A stretch of DNA of 64,000 nucleotides, from assembly GCA_002292815.1 (NCBI GenBank), contig DBBX01000028.1, forward strand, positions 205,773 to 269,772, in the 5' to 3' direction. Positions 33,079-41,642 of this stretch are shown piece after piece. The position numbers and the translations under genes were made by a program. A model generated the notes under the pieces. That model did no database searches, had not been told where the DNA came from, and saw nothing but the letters and a program-made list of their open reading frames with translations. The DNA comes from Thiotrichaceae bacterium UBA973. GTDB taxonomy: Bacteria > Pseudomonadota > Gammaproteobacteria > Eutrophobiales > Eutrophobiaceae. Every line of letters begins with the position of its first letter. Position 1 is the stretch's first letter.

Positions 33079-35940
33079 ATGATGAAAAACACGATACCCT
33101 CGTGCTTATACAGTGGCAATGCCTGGTTTGTAGAGGATTTATACGAGGCTTACCTGAGCAACCCTGAAAGCGTCGAGCCGGAATGGCGTATTTACTTTGA
33201 TTCCCTACAAAATGGCACGACAGGCAAAGATGTTGCCCATAGTTCAATACAACAAGCTTATGCCAATAGTGCATTACAGCCTCGTCATGACATACAAACG
33301 CAGACACCAACAGCCGAGGTTGAATCTCACCAAAAACAAACTGCTGTTTTACAATTAATCAATGCCCATCGTTTTAATGGTCATCGTCAAAGCGATCTTG
33401 ATCCGCTAAAACAATACCAACGCCCTGATATCCCCGAGCTTGACCCTGCTTTCCATGGTCTCACTGATGAAGACATGGACAAGACTTTTAATACAGGCTC
33501 GCTGTTCGCAGCTGATGAAACCACACTACGTGAAATAATCCATATTATTAAAACAACGTATTGTAAATCAATTGGTGCGGAATACATGCACATCAATGAA
33601 ACCGAACAAAAACGTTGGATACAAAAACGCCTCGAAGAGCCGCTTGCTACTCCTAGTTTCGATAAGGAACAACGCATACGCATCCTGGATCGCGTGATTG
33701 ACGCGAATGCATTAGAAGAATATTTACATACCAAATATGTTGGCCAGAAACGATTCTCTCTGGAAGGTGGCGAATCGCTCATCCCATTACTGGATGAAAT
33801 CATTCAATCCGGTGGTGCACAAGATGTAAAAGAAATGGTTATTGGTATGGCACATCGTGGCCGACTGAATGTGTTGGTCAATGCTATTGGTAAAAAACCG
33901 AGTGAATTGTTTGATGAATTTGAAGGCAAGACGCTAGAGTCAATCAAGGGCTCAGGCGATGTGAAATATCACATGGGTTACTCCTCTGACATCAGCACAC
34001 CCGGTGGCAGTGTCCACTTAACATTATCATTTAATCCTTCGCACCTGGAGATCATAAACCCTGTGGTTGAAGGTTCAGTCAGAGCACGGCAAGATAGACG
34101 CAAAGACCATCTTCACAATCAAGTGTTACCTATATTGATTCATGGTGATGCTGCCTTTGCCGGTCAAGGCGTGATCATGGAGACGCTTAACCTGTCACAA
34201 ACACGTGGTTATGCCACGGGTGGCACTCTGCATATTATTATTAACAATCAAATTGGCTTTACCACCAGTGACCCGCTTGATTCACGATCATCATTGTATT
34301 GCACTGATGTCGCAAAGATGGTTCAGGCACCCATTTTTCATGTGAATGCTGATGATCCGGAGGCTGTCGTATTTGTCACCAAACTCGCACTTGATTACAG
34401 GATGGAATTTAATAAAGACGTTGTTGTTGATATGGTCTGTTACCGTAAGCATGGTCACAGTGAAGCTGATGAACCTATGTCGACCCAACCGATCATGTAT
34501 AAACAGGTCCAGAAACATCCTGGTGTTCGTAAATTACACACAGATAAATTAATAGCAGAGGGTGTCGTAACCCAGCAAGATGCCGACGCTATCGCCAAAG
34601 AATACATTGACTCACTAGAAAGCAACCAAGGCGTAGCGGGGACTTATACTGAACATGCTAATCCAAAATACCTGCTTAACTTTACCCGCTTTATTGGAAC
34701 AAACTGGACTGACCCGGCTGATACGACTATCACAAAAGATGCTGTTGAAAAATTAACTGCATCGATTACCAACATACCAGCTGATTTCGAATTAAGTCCC
34801 GCGGTTGACAAAATAATGGCCTCACGTAAAAAAATGGGGGCTGGCGAAATGCTCATGGATTGGGGTTTTGCAGAAACCATGGCCTATGCAGCATTAATTG
34901 ATGACGGCTACCCTATCCGTATATCAGGACAAGATAGTGGTCGTGGTACATTCTTCCATCGTCATGCCATTGTCCATAACATGAAAGATGGTCGGACTCA
35001 TATACCACTACAGCATATAAAAGATGGTCAACCCAACTTTCTCGTTATTAATTCAACGCTATCAGAAGAAGCTGTACTTGCATATGAACTTGGCTACGCC
35101 AGTGCAGAACCGAATGCTCTGGTTTTGTGGGAGGCTCAGTTTGGTGATTTTGCCAATGGTGCCCAGGTAGTATTCGATCAGTTTATTAGTTCCAGTGAGG
35201 CTAAATGGGAACGACTTTGCGGCTTAACTGTATTCTTGCCACATAGTTATGATGGTCAAGGACCGGAACATTCATCGGCTCGACTTGAACGCTATCTACA
35301 ACTCTGTGCTGAACAAAACATGCAGGTATGTTTCCCAAGTACGCCGGCACAAATGTTTCATATGCTACGAAGACAAATGCTACGCGCTCATCTTAAGCCA
35401 TTAATCGTAATGAGCCCGAAGAGCTTGTTGCGAAGAAAATTATCCACTTCACCCGTAGATGATTTGGTTACTGGTAAATTTCAAACAGTAATCGATGAAA
35501 TTGATGAATTGGACAAAGATCAGGTCACACGTTTACTTATGTGTAGTGGTAAGGTTTACTTTGATTTACTTGAACAACGTCGTGAAAGTGAAATTAAAAA
35601 TATTGCTATTGCTCGTATAGAACAACTTTACCCATTCCCGAGAGAAGAGGTAAGAGAGCTGATTAGTCAATATAAAAATTTGAAAGAAGTCGTGTGGGTA
35701 CAAGAAGAACCTAAGAACCAGGGAAGTTGGTACTATATGCAATCTCGAGGAACAATGATTGGTTGCTTAAAAGATCAGCATACTTTTGGTTATGCAGGTC
35801 GGTTCTATTCAGCGTCACCGGCTACCGGTTTAATGCCTATCCATCTTGCTCAACAAAAAGAGTTAATTTCTGATGCTTTGCAAATTGATAAGCTTGAAGT
35901 AACAACACATAAACAAGTTAACGCAGTATTGCGTAGATAA
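33079..35940 (+). CDS. sucA: 2-oxoglutarate dehydrogenase E1 component
   Basis: Thiamine-diphosphate-dependent decarboxylase of the OGDH complex. The N-terminal lipoyl-E2-binding segment (YSGNAWFVEDLYEAYLSNP) is typical, followed by MAHRGRLNVLVNAIGK, HGDAAFAGQGV (ThDP site), MVCYRKHGHSEADEP and SGQDSGRGTFFHRHA. Length 953 compares with 933 in E. coli. AAGGAA precedes tandem ATGs at 33079 and 33082. Followed at 15 bases by sucB. Confidence 0.98.
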   Translation: MMKNTIPSCLYSGNAWFVEDLYEAYLSNPESVEPEWRIYFDSLQNGTTGKDVAHSSIQQAYANSALQPRHDIQTQTPTAEVESHQKQTAVLQLINAHRFNGHRQSDLDPLKQYQRPDIPELDPAFHGLTDEDMDKTFNTGSLFAADETTLREIIHIIKTTYCKSIGAEYMHINETEQKRWIQKRLEEPLATPSFDKEQRIRILDRVIDANALEEYLHTKYVGQKRFSLEGGESLIPLLDEIIQSGGAQDVKEMVIGMAHRGRLNVLVNAIGKKPSELFDEFEGKTLESIKGSGDVKYHMGYSSDISTPGGSVHLTLSFNPSHLEIINPVVEGSVRARQDRRKDHLHNQVLPILIHGDAAFAGQGVIMETLNLSQTRGYATGGTLHIIINNQIGFTTSDPLDSRSSLYCTDVAKMVQAPIFHVNADDPEAVVFVTKLALDYRMEFNKDVVVDMVCYRKHGHSEADEPMSTQPIMYKQVQKHPGVRKLHTDKLIAEGVVTQQDADAIAKEYIDSLESNQGVAGTYTEHANPKYLLNFTRFIGTNWTDPADTTITKDAVEKLTASITNIPADFELSPAVDKIMASRKKMGAGEMLMDWGFAETMAYAALIDDGYPIRISGQDSGRGTFFHRHAIVHNMKDGRTHIPLQHIKDGQPNFLVINSTLSEEAVLAYELGYASAEPNALVLWEAQFGDFANGAQVVFDQFISSSEAKWERLCGLTVFLPHSYDGQGPEHSSARLERYLQLCAEQNMQVCFPSTPAQMFHMLRRQMLRAHLKPLIVMSPKSLLRRKLSTSPVDDLVTGKFQTVIDEIDELDKDQVTRLLMCSGKVYFDLLEQRRESEIKNIAIARIEQLYPFPREEVRELISQYKNLKEVVWVQEEPKNQGSWYYMQSRGTMIGCLKDQHTFGYAGRFYSASPATGLMPIHLAQQKELISDALQIDKLEVTTHKQVNAVLRR

Positions 35941-35955
35941 CCCGAGGAGAAGATT

Positions 35956-37269
35956 GTGTTAGTTGATATCAAAGTACCTGTCTTAGCGGAATCAGTCGCG
36001 GAAGCAACGCTGATAAGCTGGCAAAAACGTGTCGGCGATCAGGTAAAGCGTGGCGACAACCTGATAGATATAGAAACCGATAAAGTAACGCTAGAAGTAG
36101 CTGCTTTAAATGATGGTGTTATTTCTGAAATATTACGAGATGATGGTGAAACTGTGGCCAGCGATGAAGTTATTGCTCGTATTGATACCGAAGCTAAAGG
36201 TGACAGTGCCAAGCCATCAGCATCCGTGGCAGAGCCAACTCAACAATCTTTGCCAGAAATGGATACAAAGACAACAGCAGTTTCAGAAAGCGACTTACCA
36301 AAGTTAAGTCCTGCCGTTCGCAACATGGTGGCAGAACACGAACTAGATGTCGCAAAAATTGCCACCAACACCGACAGAGTTACAAAAGAAGACGTACTTC
36401 GTCATATTGAGGGCAACCCAGCAACATCAATCGAAAAAGCTGATGTCCCACAAAAAACGACCGAAGCGAAACAAACTGTGGCAACTCCTGTTGCACAAGT
36501 AGCACCTAAAGCCGCCACAACAAATACTCCAGCCGTAGCTGTGCCTGTATTGACGAGTAGTACCGGTGATAGACCCGAAGAAACAGTACCCATGACAAGG
36601 TTGCGTAAACGTGTCGCTGAAAGACTATTGAGCGCGCAACAAGAGAATGCCATTCTCACGACGTTTAACGAAGTGAATATGCAACCAGTTATGGACATCC
36701 GTAATCGTTATAAGGATGAATTCGAAAAAACACATGGCACCAAACTTGGTTATATGTCTTTCTTCACTCGTGCTGCAATAGAAGCATTAAAGAAATTCCC
36801 GGTTATAAACGCATCAGTAGATGGTGATAATATTATTTACCATGGGTATTTCGACATTGGTATTGCTGTTAGTTCTCCCAGAGGGCTAGTAGTACCGATT
36901 GTTCGTGATGCTGATTCTTTATCGCTTGCGAATATTGAAACTAGAATAAGAGCATTTGGTGAAAAGGCCAGAGACGGGAAATTAACAATGGATGATTTGA
37001 CCGGAGGTACTTTCACTATTACTAATGGTGGTACGTTTGGCTCACTCTTATCCACTCCGATTATAAATCCGCCGCAAAGTGCAATATTAGGTATGCATGC
37101 AATTAAAGATCGCCCCGTCGCAGAAAATGGTGAAGTTGTTATACGTCCCGTGATGAATCTTGCACTGTCATATGATCATCGAATCATTGATGGTCGTGAA
37201 GCTGTTCAGTTTCTGGTATCCATAAAACAACAATTGGAAGATCCAGCTCGTCTTCTACTACAACTTTAG
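35956..37269 (+). CDS. sucB: 2-oxoglutarate dehydrogenase E2, dihydrolipoyl succinyltransferase
   Basis: Core of the OGDH complex. One lipoyl domain (about 1-77, lipoyl Lys in IETDKVTLEVAA), a flexible linker, the E1/E3-binding domain (about 110-146, LSPAVRNMVAEHELD), a Thr/Ala/Pro/Val linker, and the acyltransferase domain (from about 208) ending SYDHRIIDGREAVQFL with the catalytic His and Asp. The start is GTG with GAGGAGA eight bases upstream. Length 437 is normal. Confidence 0.97.
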   Translation: MLVDIKVPVLAESVAEATLISWQKRVGDQVKRGDNLIDIETDKVTLEVAALNDGVISEILRDDGETVASDEVIARIDTEAKGDSAKPSASVAEPTQQSLPEMDTKTTAVSESDLPKLSPAVRNMVAEHELDVAKIATNTDRVTKEDVLRHIEGNPATSIEKADVPQKTTEAKQTVATPVAQVAPKAATTNTPAVAVPVLTSSTGDRPEETVPMTRLRKRVAERLLSAQQENAILTTFNEVNMQPVMDIRNRYKDEFEKTHGTKLGYMSFFTRAAIEALKKFPVINASVDGDNIIYHGYFDIGIAVSSPRGLVVPIVRDADSLSLANIETRIRAFGEKARDGKLTMDDLTGGTFTITNGGTFGSLLSTPIINPPQSAILGMHAIKDRPVAENGEVVIRPVMNLALSYDHRIIDGREAVQFLVSIKQQLEDPARLLLQL

Positions 37270-37295
37270 TGATATAAACTTAAGGCTTACGTAAT

Positions 37296-38720
37296 ATGAA
37301 AAAGTATGATGTTGTTGTTATTGGTGCAGGTCCTGGAGGTTATGTAACAGCTATCCGCTGCGCTCAATTAGGGCTTAGTACAGCCTGTGTTGAAAGTTGG
37401 ATTAATGATGAAGGGAAACCTGCTCTTGGCGGTACTTGTCTAAATGTGGGCTGTATACCTTCAAAGGCATTACTCGATTCCTCGCATCATTTTCATCACA
37501 TGAAACACCAGTCAAACGATCATGGCATTACCACCACAGGTGTATCCATGGATGTTAATAAAATGGTGGCGCGGAAAGCCAAGATTGTAAAAATACTGAC
37601 TCAAGGTATTAGTAGTTTATTCAAAAAAAATAAAGTTGACTGGTTACGCGGACAAGCAAAGCTACTAAACAATAAAGAAGTTGAGATATCACCACAACAT
37701 GAAACACACGATGAAAAAACTATCGTAGAAGCAAGCCATATCATCATCGCGACAGGTTCTGTACCAACAAGAATTCCACCTGCGAGTGTTGATGATAAAT
37801 TGATTGTCGATTCTACTGGTGCACTTAAGTTTAATGAGGTGCCACGTCGTCTTGGTGTTATAGGTGCCGGTGTTATTGGACTTGAATTGGGTAGTGTCTG
37901 GAATCGATTGGGTTCTGAAGTAACTATTTTAGAAGCCCTGCCAGATTTTCTCGCTTTGGTAGACCGTCAGGTTGCAACAGAAGCTGAAAAATCATTGCGT
38001 AGTCAAGGCCTCGATATTCGTCTCGGTGCCAAGGTAACAGGAACAGGAAGTAATAATCGAGAAGTGTCTGTTAATTATGTTGACGCCGAAGGTAAGCAAC
38101 AAATCACCGTCGATAAACTTATTGTCGCCGTGGGTCGAACACCTAATACTGCTGGCTTAGGCGCGGATGAATGCGGACTAGAACTCGATCAGCGTGGTTT
38201 CATCGTGGTTGATGATCATTGCAATACTAACCTGGAAAATGTTTACGCAATCGGTGATGTGGTTAGAGGTCCCATGCTGGCACATAAAGCATCCGAAGAA
38301 GGCGTTGCGATTGCCGAGCGTATCGCTGGCAAACCAGGCCACATGAATTATGAAACCATCCCTTGGGTCATTTATACCTGGCCAGAAATTGCCTGGGTTG
38401 GTAAAACAGAAGAACAATTGAAAGCAGAGGGGATCGAATACCGCTCAGGTAGTTTTCCTTTCATGGCAGCTGGTCGTGCAAGAGCCATGGGCGAAACAAA
38501 TGGCTTTGTCAAAATATTGGGCGACGCAAAAACAGATCGCGTTTTAGGAATCCATATTTTTGGTCCAAATGCCTCAGAATTAATCGCTGAAGCCGTCGTT
38601 ACTATGGAGTTTGATGGTAGTACCGAAGATCTGGCTAGAACCATTCATGCTCACCCAACCTTATCTGAAGCAATGCACGAAGCTGCTTTGGCTGTTGATA
38701 ACAGAAGTCTGCATATCTAG
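37296..38720 (+). CDS. lpdA: Dihydrolipoyl dehydrogenase (E3)
   Basis: Flavoprotein that reoxidises the lipoyl groups. FAD-binding GAGPGGYV at the N-terminus, redox Cys pair in GGTCLNVGCIPSKALL, NAD-binding GVIGAGVIGLELGSVW, AIGDVVRGPMLAHKA, and the C-terminal catalytic His in HAHPTLSEAMHEA. At 474 residues it is complete. Third gene of the sucAB-lpd operon, with 26 bases between it and sucB. Confidence 0.98.
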   Translation: MKKYDVVVIGAGPGGYVTAIRCAQLGLSTACVESWINDEGKPALGGTCLNVGCIPSKALLDSSHHFHHMKHQSNDHGITTTGVSMDVNKMVARKAKIVKILTQGISSLFKKNKVDWLRGQAKLLNNKEVEISPQHETHDEKTIVEASHIIIATGSVPTRIPPASVDDKLIVDSTGALKFNEVPRRLGVIGAGVIGLELGSVWNRLGSEVTILEALPDFLALVDRQVATEAEKSLRSQGLDIRLGAKVTGTGSNNREVSVNYVDAEGKQQITVDKLIVAVGRTPNTAGLGADECGLELDQRGFIVVDDHCNTNLENVYAIGDVVRGPMLAHKASEEGVAIAERIAGKPGHMNYETIPWVIYTWPEIAWVGKTEEQLKAEGIEYRSGSFPFMAAGRARAMGETNGFVKILGDAKTDRVLGIHIFGPNASELIAEAVVTMEFDGSTEDLARTIHAHPTLSEAMHEAALAVDNRSLHI

Positions 38721-39072
38721 TCACGATATATTCTTTCGCAAGATCTAGCTGCGAATTACAAATATCTTGGTACATCGACTTAAACTCATTAAAGGTCGAT
38801 GTACTTAATAAGGCTGCTAACTATAGGCTTAATTAAAGAATCCAACCTGTTTGCTGTTTAATCACATAATTCGACTTGGTTCCCATCAAGGGAAAACGGC
38901 ATTAAATAGCTTAAATTACATCGATAACAACGCCTACTCGACAGATCTCATCTATTTCTGCTAGGATTTGCGTTCTTTATTGCAGCGCATCATATTATTC
39001 ATGGGTTTCCTGTTGTTGCACAAAACAGAGAATCCTACAAATACGTTTCATTTTTACGGGGAGGGAACAGAC
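38721..39072. other. Intergenic region between lpdA and phaA
   Basis: 352 bases with no credible gene. It contains a strong hairpin at 38770-38804 and a short TTCCC-ATCAA-GGGAA hairpin near 38880. The phaA ribosome site GGGGAGGGA is at about 39058-39066. I see no convincing promoter by eye. The reading frame of phaA stays open upstream to 38968 but has no ribosome site or family similarity there. Confidence 0.6.
38770..38804 (+). terminator. Hairpin downstream of the sucAB-lpd operon
   Basis: Perfect 10-bp stem GTACATCGAC / GTCGATGTAC with a 15-base loop, 49 bases after the lpdA stop. No T-run follows (TTAATAAGG), so it is a weak terminator or a 3'-end stabilising hairpin. Confidence 0.5.
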
Positions 39073-40257
39073 ATGACAGATAACGTTGTCATAGTAGCGG
39101 CAGTTCGAACAGCAGTAGCAAATTTTGGGGGATCTCTATCAAATTTACCTGCACATACTTTTGGAGCAACAGTTATAGCTGACGTCATCAAACGCGCTGG
39201 GATTAAACCCGAACAAGTTGATGAAGTCATTTTTGGACAAGTATTAACTGCTGGCACTGGTCAAAACCCTGCGCGCCAATCTGCAATCGCAGCAGGCCTA
39301 CCAAATTCAGTGCCTTGTATGACGATCAATAAAGTTTGCGGTAGTGGTCTTAAAACCGTTCATTTAGCAGCACAAGCAATCAAGTGTGGTGATGCAGATA
39401 TCATTATTGCTGGCGGTCAAGAGAGCATGAGCCTATCTCCACATATCCTGCCTAAATCCAGGAATGGAACAAAAATGGGTGACTGGAAGATGCAGGATTC
39501 CATGATCGTTGATGGTTTGTGGGATGCATTTAACAACTATCACATGGGTACCACCGCCGAAAATATAGCAAAGAAATATGAAATTTCACGGGAAGAGCAA
39601 GATGCATTTGCTGCGGCTTCTCAACAAAAAGCTGAGGCAGCGATGAATGCTGGCAAGTTTGATGAAGAGATTGTTCCTATTGAAATTCCTCAGCGCAAAG
39701 GTGACCCTATTATCTTTAATAAAGATGAATTTCCTCGCGCCGGCGTTACTGCCGAGGGTTTAGCAAAGATGCGTCCTGCTTTTGATAAAGAAGGCACTGT
39801 AACAGCTGCAAACGCATCTGGCCTCAATGATGGCGCAGCAGCAGTCTTAGTTATGTCTGAGAGTAAGGCTAAAGAACTTGGTCTGGAACCCTTAGCAACC
39901 ATAGCAGCATACTCAAGTGCTGGTGTTGACCCAGCTATCATGGGTACAGGCCCTATTCCAGCAAGTAAGCGTTGTCTTGAAAAAGCGAATTGGACTGTTG
40001 AAGATCTGGATCTCGTAGAGGCCAATGAAGCATTCGCAGCTCAGGCAATATCAGTAAATCGTGATGTTGGTTGGGACACAGCAAAGGTTAATGTGAACGG
40101 TGGCGCCATATCAATAGGTCATCCAATCGGCGCTTCAGGTTGCCGAATCCTGGTAACACTACTTCACGAAATGAAACGTAGTGATGCTAAGAAGGGTCTA
40201 GCAACTCTGTGCATAGGTGGCGGGCTTGGTGTTGCTCTGGCGGTAGAAAGAAAATAA
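39073..40257 (+). CDS. phaA: Acetyl-CoA C-acetyltransferase (beta-ketothiolase)
   Basis: Condenses two acetyl-CoA into acetoacetyl-CoA, first step of polyhydroxybutyrate synthesis (394 residues). Nucleophile Cys in NKVCGSGLKT, His in NGGAISIGHPIGASGC, and second Cys in LCIGGGLGVALAVER. I place the start at ATG 39073 (MTDNVVIVAAVRTAV), preceded by GGGGAGGGA; this is where the family begins. The neighbouring phaR and phasin support a storage role, although a general thiolase role is possible. No phaB or phaC is in view. Confidence 0.95.
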   Translation: MTDNVVIVAAVRTAVANFGGSLSNLPAHTFGATVIADVIKRAGIKPEQVDEVIFGQVLTAGTGQNPARQSAIAAGLPNSVPCMTINKVCGSGLKTVHLAAQAIKCGDADIIIAGGQESMSLSPHILPKSRNGTKMGDWKMQDSMIVDGLWDAFNNYHMGTTAENIAKKYEISREEQDAFAAASQQKAEAAMNAGKFDEEIVPIEIPQRKGDPIIFNKDEFPRAGVTAEGLAKMRPAFDKEGTVTAANASGLNDGAAAVLVMSESKAKELGLEPLATIAAYSSAGVDPAIMGTGPIPASKRCLEKANWTVEDLDLVEANEAFAAQAISVNRDVGWDTAKVNVNGGAISIGHPIGASGCRILVTLLHEMKRSDAKKGLATLCIGGGLGVALAVERK

Positions 40258-40369
40258 GTAGACTGCGGATGACATCTACCTTTACTCTATTGAGGCTATG
40301 AAATAAGCAGCTAACGACATATCATGTAGTCAGCAAGCAAAAAGCGACTTTATTTTTAGCCTTCTTTGG

Positions 40370-40385
40370 CGCACTACATAGTGCG
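40370..40385. repeat. Palindrome between phaA and phaR
   Basis: CGCACTA-CA-TAGTGCG, seven perfect pairs around two bases, in the 253-base gap between phaA and phaR. It has no T-run. It could be an operator or part of an mRNA 3' end. The spacing from phaR (126 bases before its ATG) does not favour direct overlap with its promoter. Confidence 0.4.
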
Positions 40386-40453
40386 TCAATATTAGAATCT
40401 AGTTACAGACAAACAGAAAATTAGCTTTTGTGAGAGTGCTAAAAATAGTTAGA

Positions 40454-40483
40454 TTGACACTCAGTAATTTGTACAGTTTTCAT
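40454..40483 (+). promoter_or_regulatory. phaR: Weak promoter candidate for phaR
   Basis: A consensus -35 TTGACA at 40454-40459 lies 52 bases before the phaR ATG. The matching -10 is poor (TTTCAT at 18 bases, or CATAAT at 21). It is plausible only because of its position. Confidence 0.35.
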
Positions 40484-40510
40484 AATTTCTATTAAATTCA
40501 GGACAGATAA

Positions 40511-40987
40511 ATGGAAGATAAACGAATTATAAAAAAGTACCCAAACCGCCGCCTTTATGACACGGAAGAAAGCAAGTACATCACGCTGGAAGATATAAAA
40601 AAACTGGTACTTAATAATAAAGAATTCATTGTGAAAGATGTTAAATCTGAAGAAGATTTGACCAGAACCATACTACTGCAAATTATTACCGAACAAGAAG
40701 ATGATGGAGAACCGCTTTTTACAACAGAAGCCCTGTCACACATCATTAGATTTTATGGAGACTCTGTGCAATCTGTTGCTGGTGATTACATACAAAGAAG
40801 TATTCATCTTTTCGTGACACAGCAAAAGCAATTGCAAGAAAAATTACAATCGGCAGTGACTACCAACCCGATTACTGCAATGTCTGAATTGACAGAGCAA
40901 AACCTAGAAATGTGGAAAACAATGCAGGAAAGCTTCTTTAAAACTGCTACAAATACACCTTCTACAAACAAAAAAGATAAAGAATAA
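40511..40987 (+). CDS. phaR: Polyhydroxyalkanoate synthesis regulator PhaR
   Basis: DNA-binding repressor that also senses PHA; when PHA granules form it leaves the phasin promoter. The N-terminal PHB/PHA accumulation regulator domain (IKKYPNRRLYDTEESKYITL, about residues 6-25) and the following PHB_acc domain (about 66-106, LLQIITEQEDDGEPLFTTEAL) are both clear. The C-terminal 50 residues are Gln/Thr-rich. At 158 residues it is normal. A phasin gene follows 195 bases downstream with likely PhaR sites. Confidence 0.95.
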   Translation: MEDKRIIKKYPNRRLYDTEESKYITLEDIKKLVLNNKEFIVKDVKSEEDLTRTILLQIITEQEDDGEPLFTTEALSHIIRFYGDSVQSVAGDYIQRSIHLFVTQQKQLQEKLQSAVTTNPITAMSELTEQNLEMWKTMQESFFKTATNTPSTNKKDKE

Positions 40988-41087
40988 TAAATATTTATCT
41001 ACTGAAACCTAATCAGAATATATTTTATATCCATAATTTCAATAACTTATAGATTTTTATCCAGCTATAATTATTAATACTTTTCTG

Positions 41088-41116
41088 TTGACAGCTCCTA
41101 TAAATCCTAATATGCT
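41088..41116 (+). promoter_or_regulatory. Sigma-70 promoter of the phasin gene
   Basis: TTGACA (41088-41093), exactly 17 bases, then TATGCT (41111-41116). The predicted start of transcription is near 41123, about 60 bases before the phasin ATG. The -10 overlaps the first TGC-N3-GCA element. Confidence 0.75.
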
Positions 41117-41141
41117 GCATTGCAATAATTGTTGCATTGCA
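41115..41141 (+). promoter_or_regulatory. Two TGC-N3-GCA elements, candidate PhaR operators
   Basis: CTGCATTGCA at 41115-41124 and TTGCATTGCA at 41132-41141 share TGCATTGCA, 17 bases apart. They lie over the -10 element and the likely transcription start of the phasin gene. Paracoccus and Rhodobacter PhaR bind TGC/GCA-type sites (CTGC-N3-4-GCAG), which these resemble. Binding is inferred. Confidence 0.6.
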
Positions 41142-41182
41142 CAACGTGATGCGTAACAACCTTACATTTTAGGAGTATAGCA

Positions 41183-41542
41183 ATGACAAACGAAATCTTT
41201 GAAACCATGAACAAATTAGGCAAATCAAATTACGATGCGATACAAGAACTTTACAACATCAACTTGAAAATTGCTGGTCAGATTGCAGACCAACAACAAG
41301 CGTTTATTAACCTTTCTATGGAATGTGTAACTTCACAAATGGAAATGCTTGGTAAATCTAATGACTATAAAGAAGTTATCAGTGAGCAAACTGCTTTGAT
41401 CAACGAAACAAGCGCAAAGGTTCAAGGTATTGCTAGAAACACTGTAGACATTATGAATGAATCAAAAGATGAAGTGAGCGCATGGGTTGAAAAAGGCGTA
41501 GAAGACGCAGCAACTATCGTTCCTTTTTCAAAGACTGCTTAA
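41183..41542 (+). CDS. Phasin family protein
   Basis: A 119-residue amphipathic, mostly helical protein of the phasin_2 type that coats polyhydroxyalkanoate granules. It has no signal peptide. The pattern NKLGKSNYDAIQELYNINLKI, then ADQQQAFINLSMECVTSQMEM, and a C-terminal helix with VEKGVEDAATIVPF, is typical. AGGAG is 9 bases before the ATG. A consensus promoter and candidate PhaR operators lie upstream, and a strong terminator follows. Confidence 0.93.
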   Translation: MTNEIFETMNKLGKSNYDAIQELYNINLKIAGQIADQQQAFINLSMECVTSQMEMLGKSNDYKEVISEQTALINETSAKVQGIARNTVDIMNESKDEVSAWVEKGVEDAATIVPFSKTA

Positions 41543-41607
41543 AATTTTATAATCCCGTATTTAATAAAATACGCGATTATCCAAGTTTAGAAATACCCCT
41601 ACTTATT

Positions 41608-41642
41608 CCACGGTCCTATGTCTAATAGGCCGTGGTTTTTTT
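41608..41642 (+). terminator. Strong intrinsic terminator of the phasin gene
   Basis: Stem CCACGG-(T)-CCTAT / ATAGG-CCGTGG (11 pairs, one bulged T), loop GTCTA, followed by seven T. An upstream hairpin (ATAATC..GTATT / AATAC..GATTAT) lies near 41549-41579. Confidence 0.88.

Noticed and set aside
38968..39072. N-terminal extension of the thiolase
   Set aside because: No ribosome site at 38968; the family starts at MTDNVVIVAA and GGGGAGGGA precedes ATG 39073.
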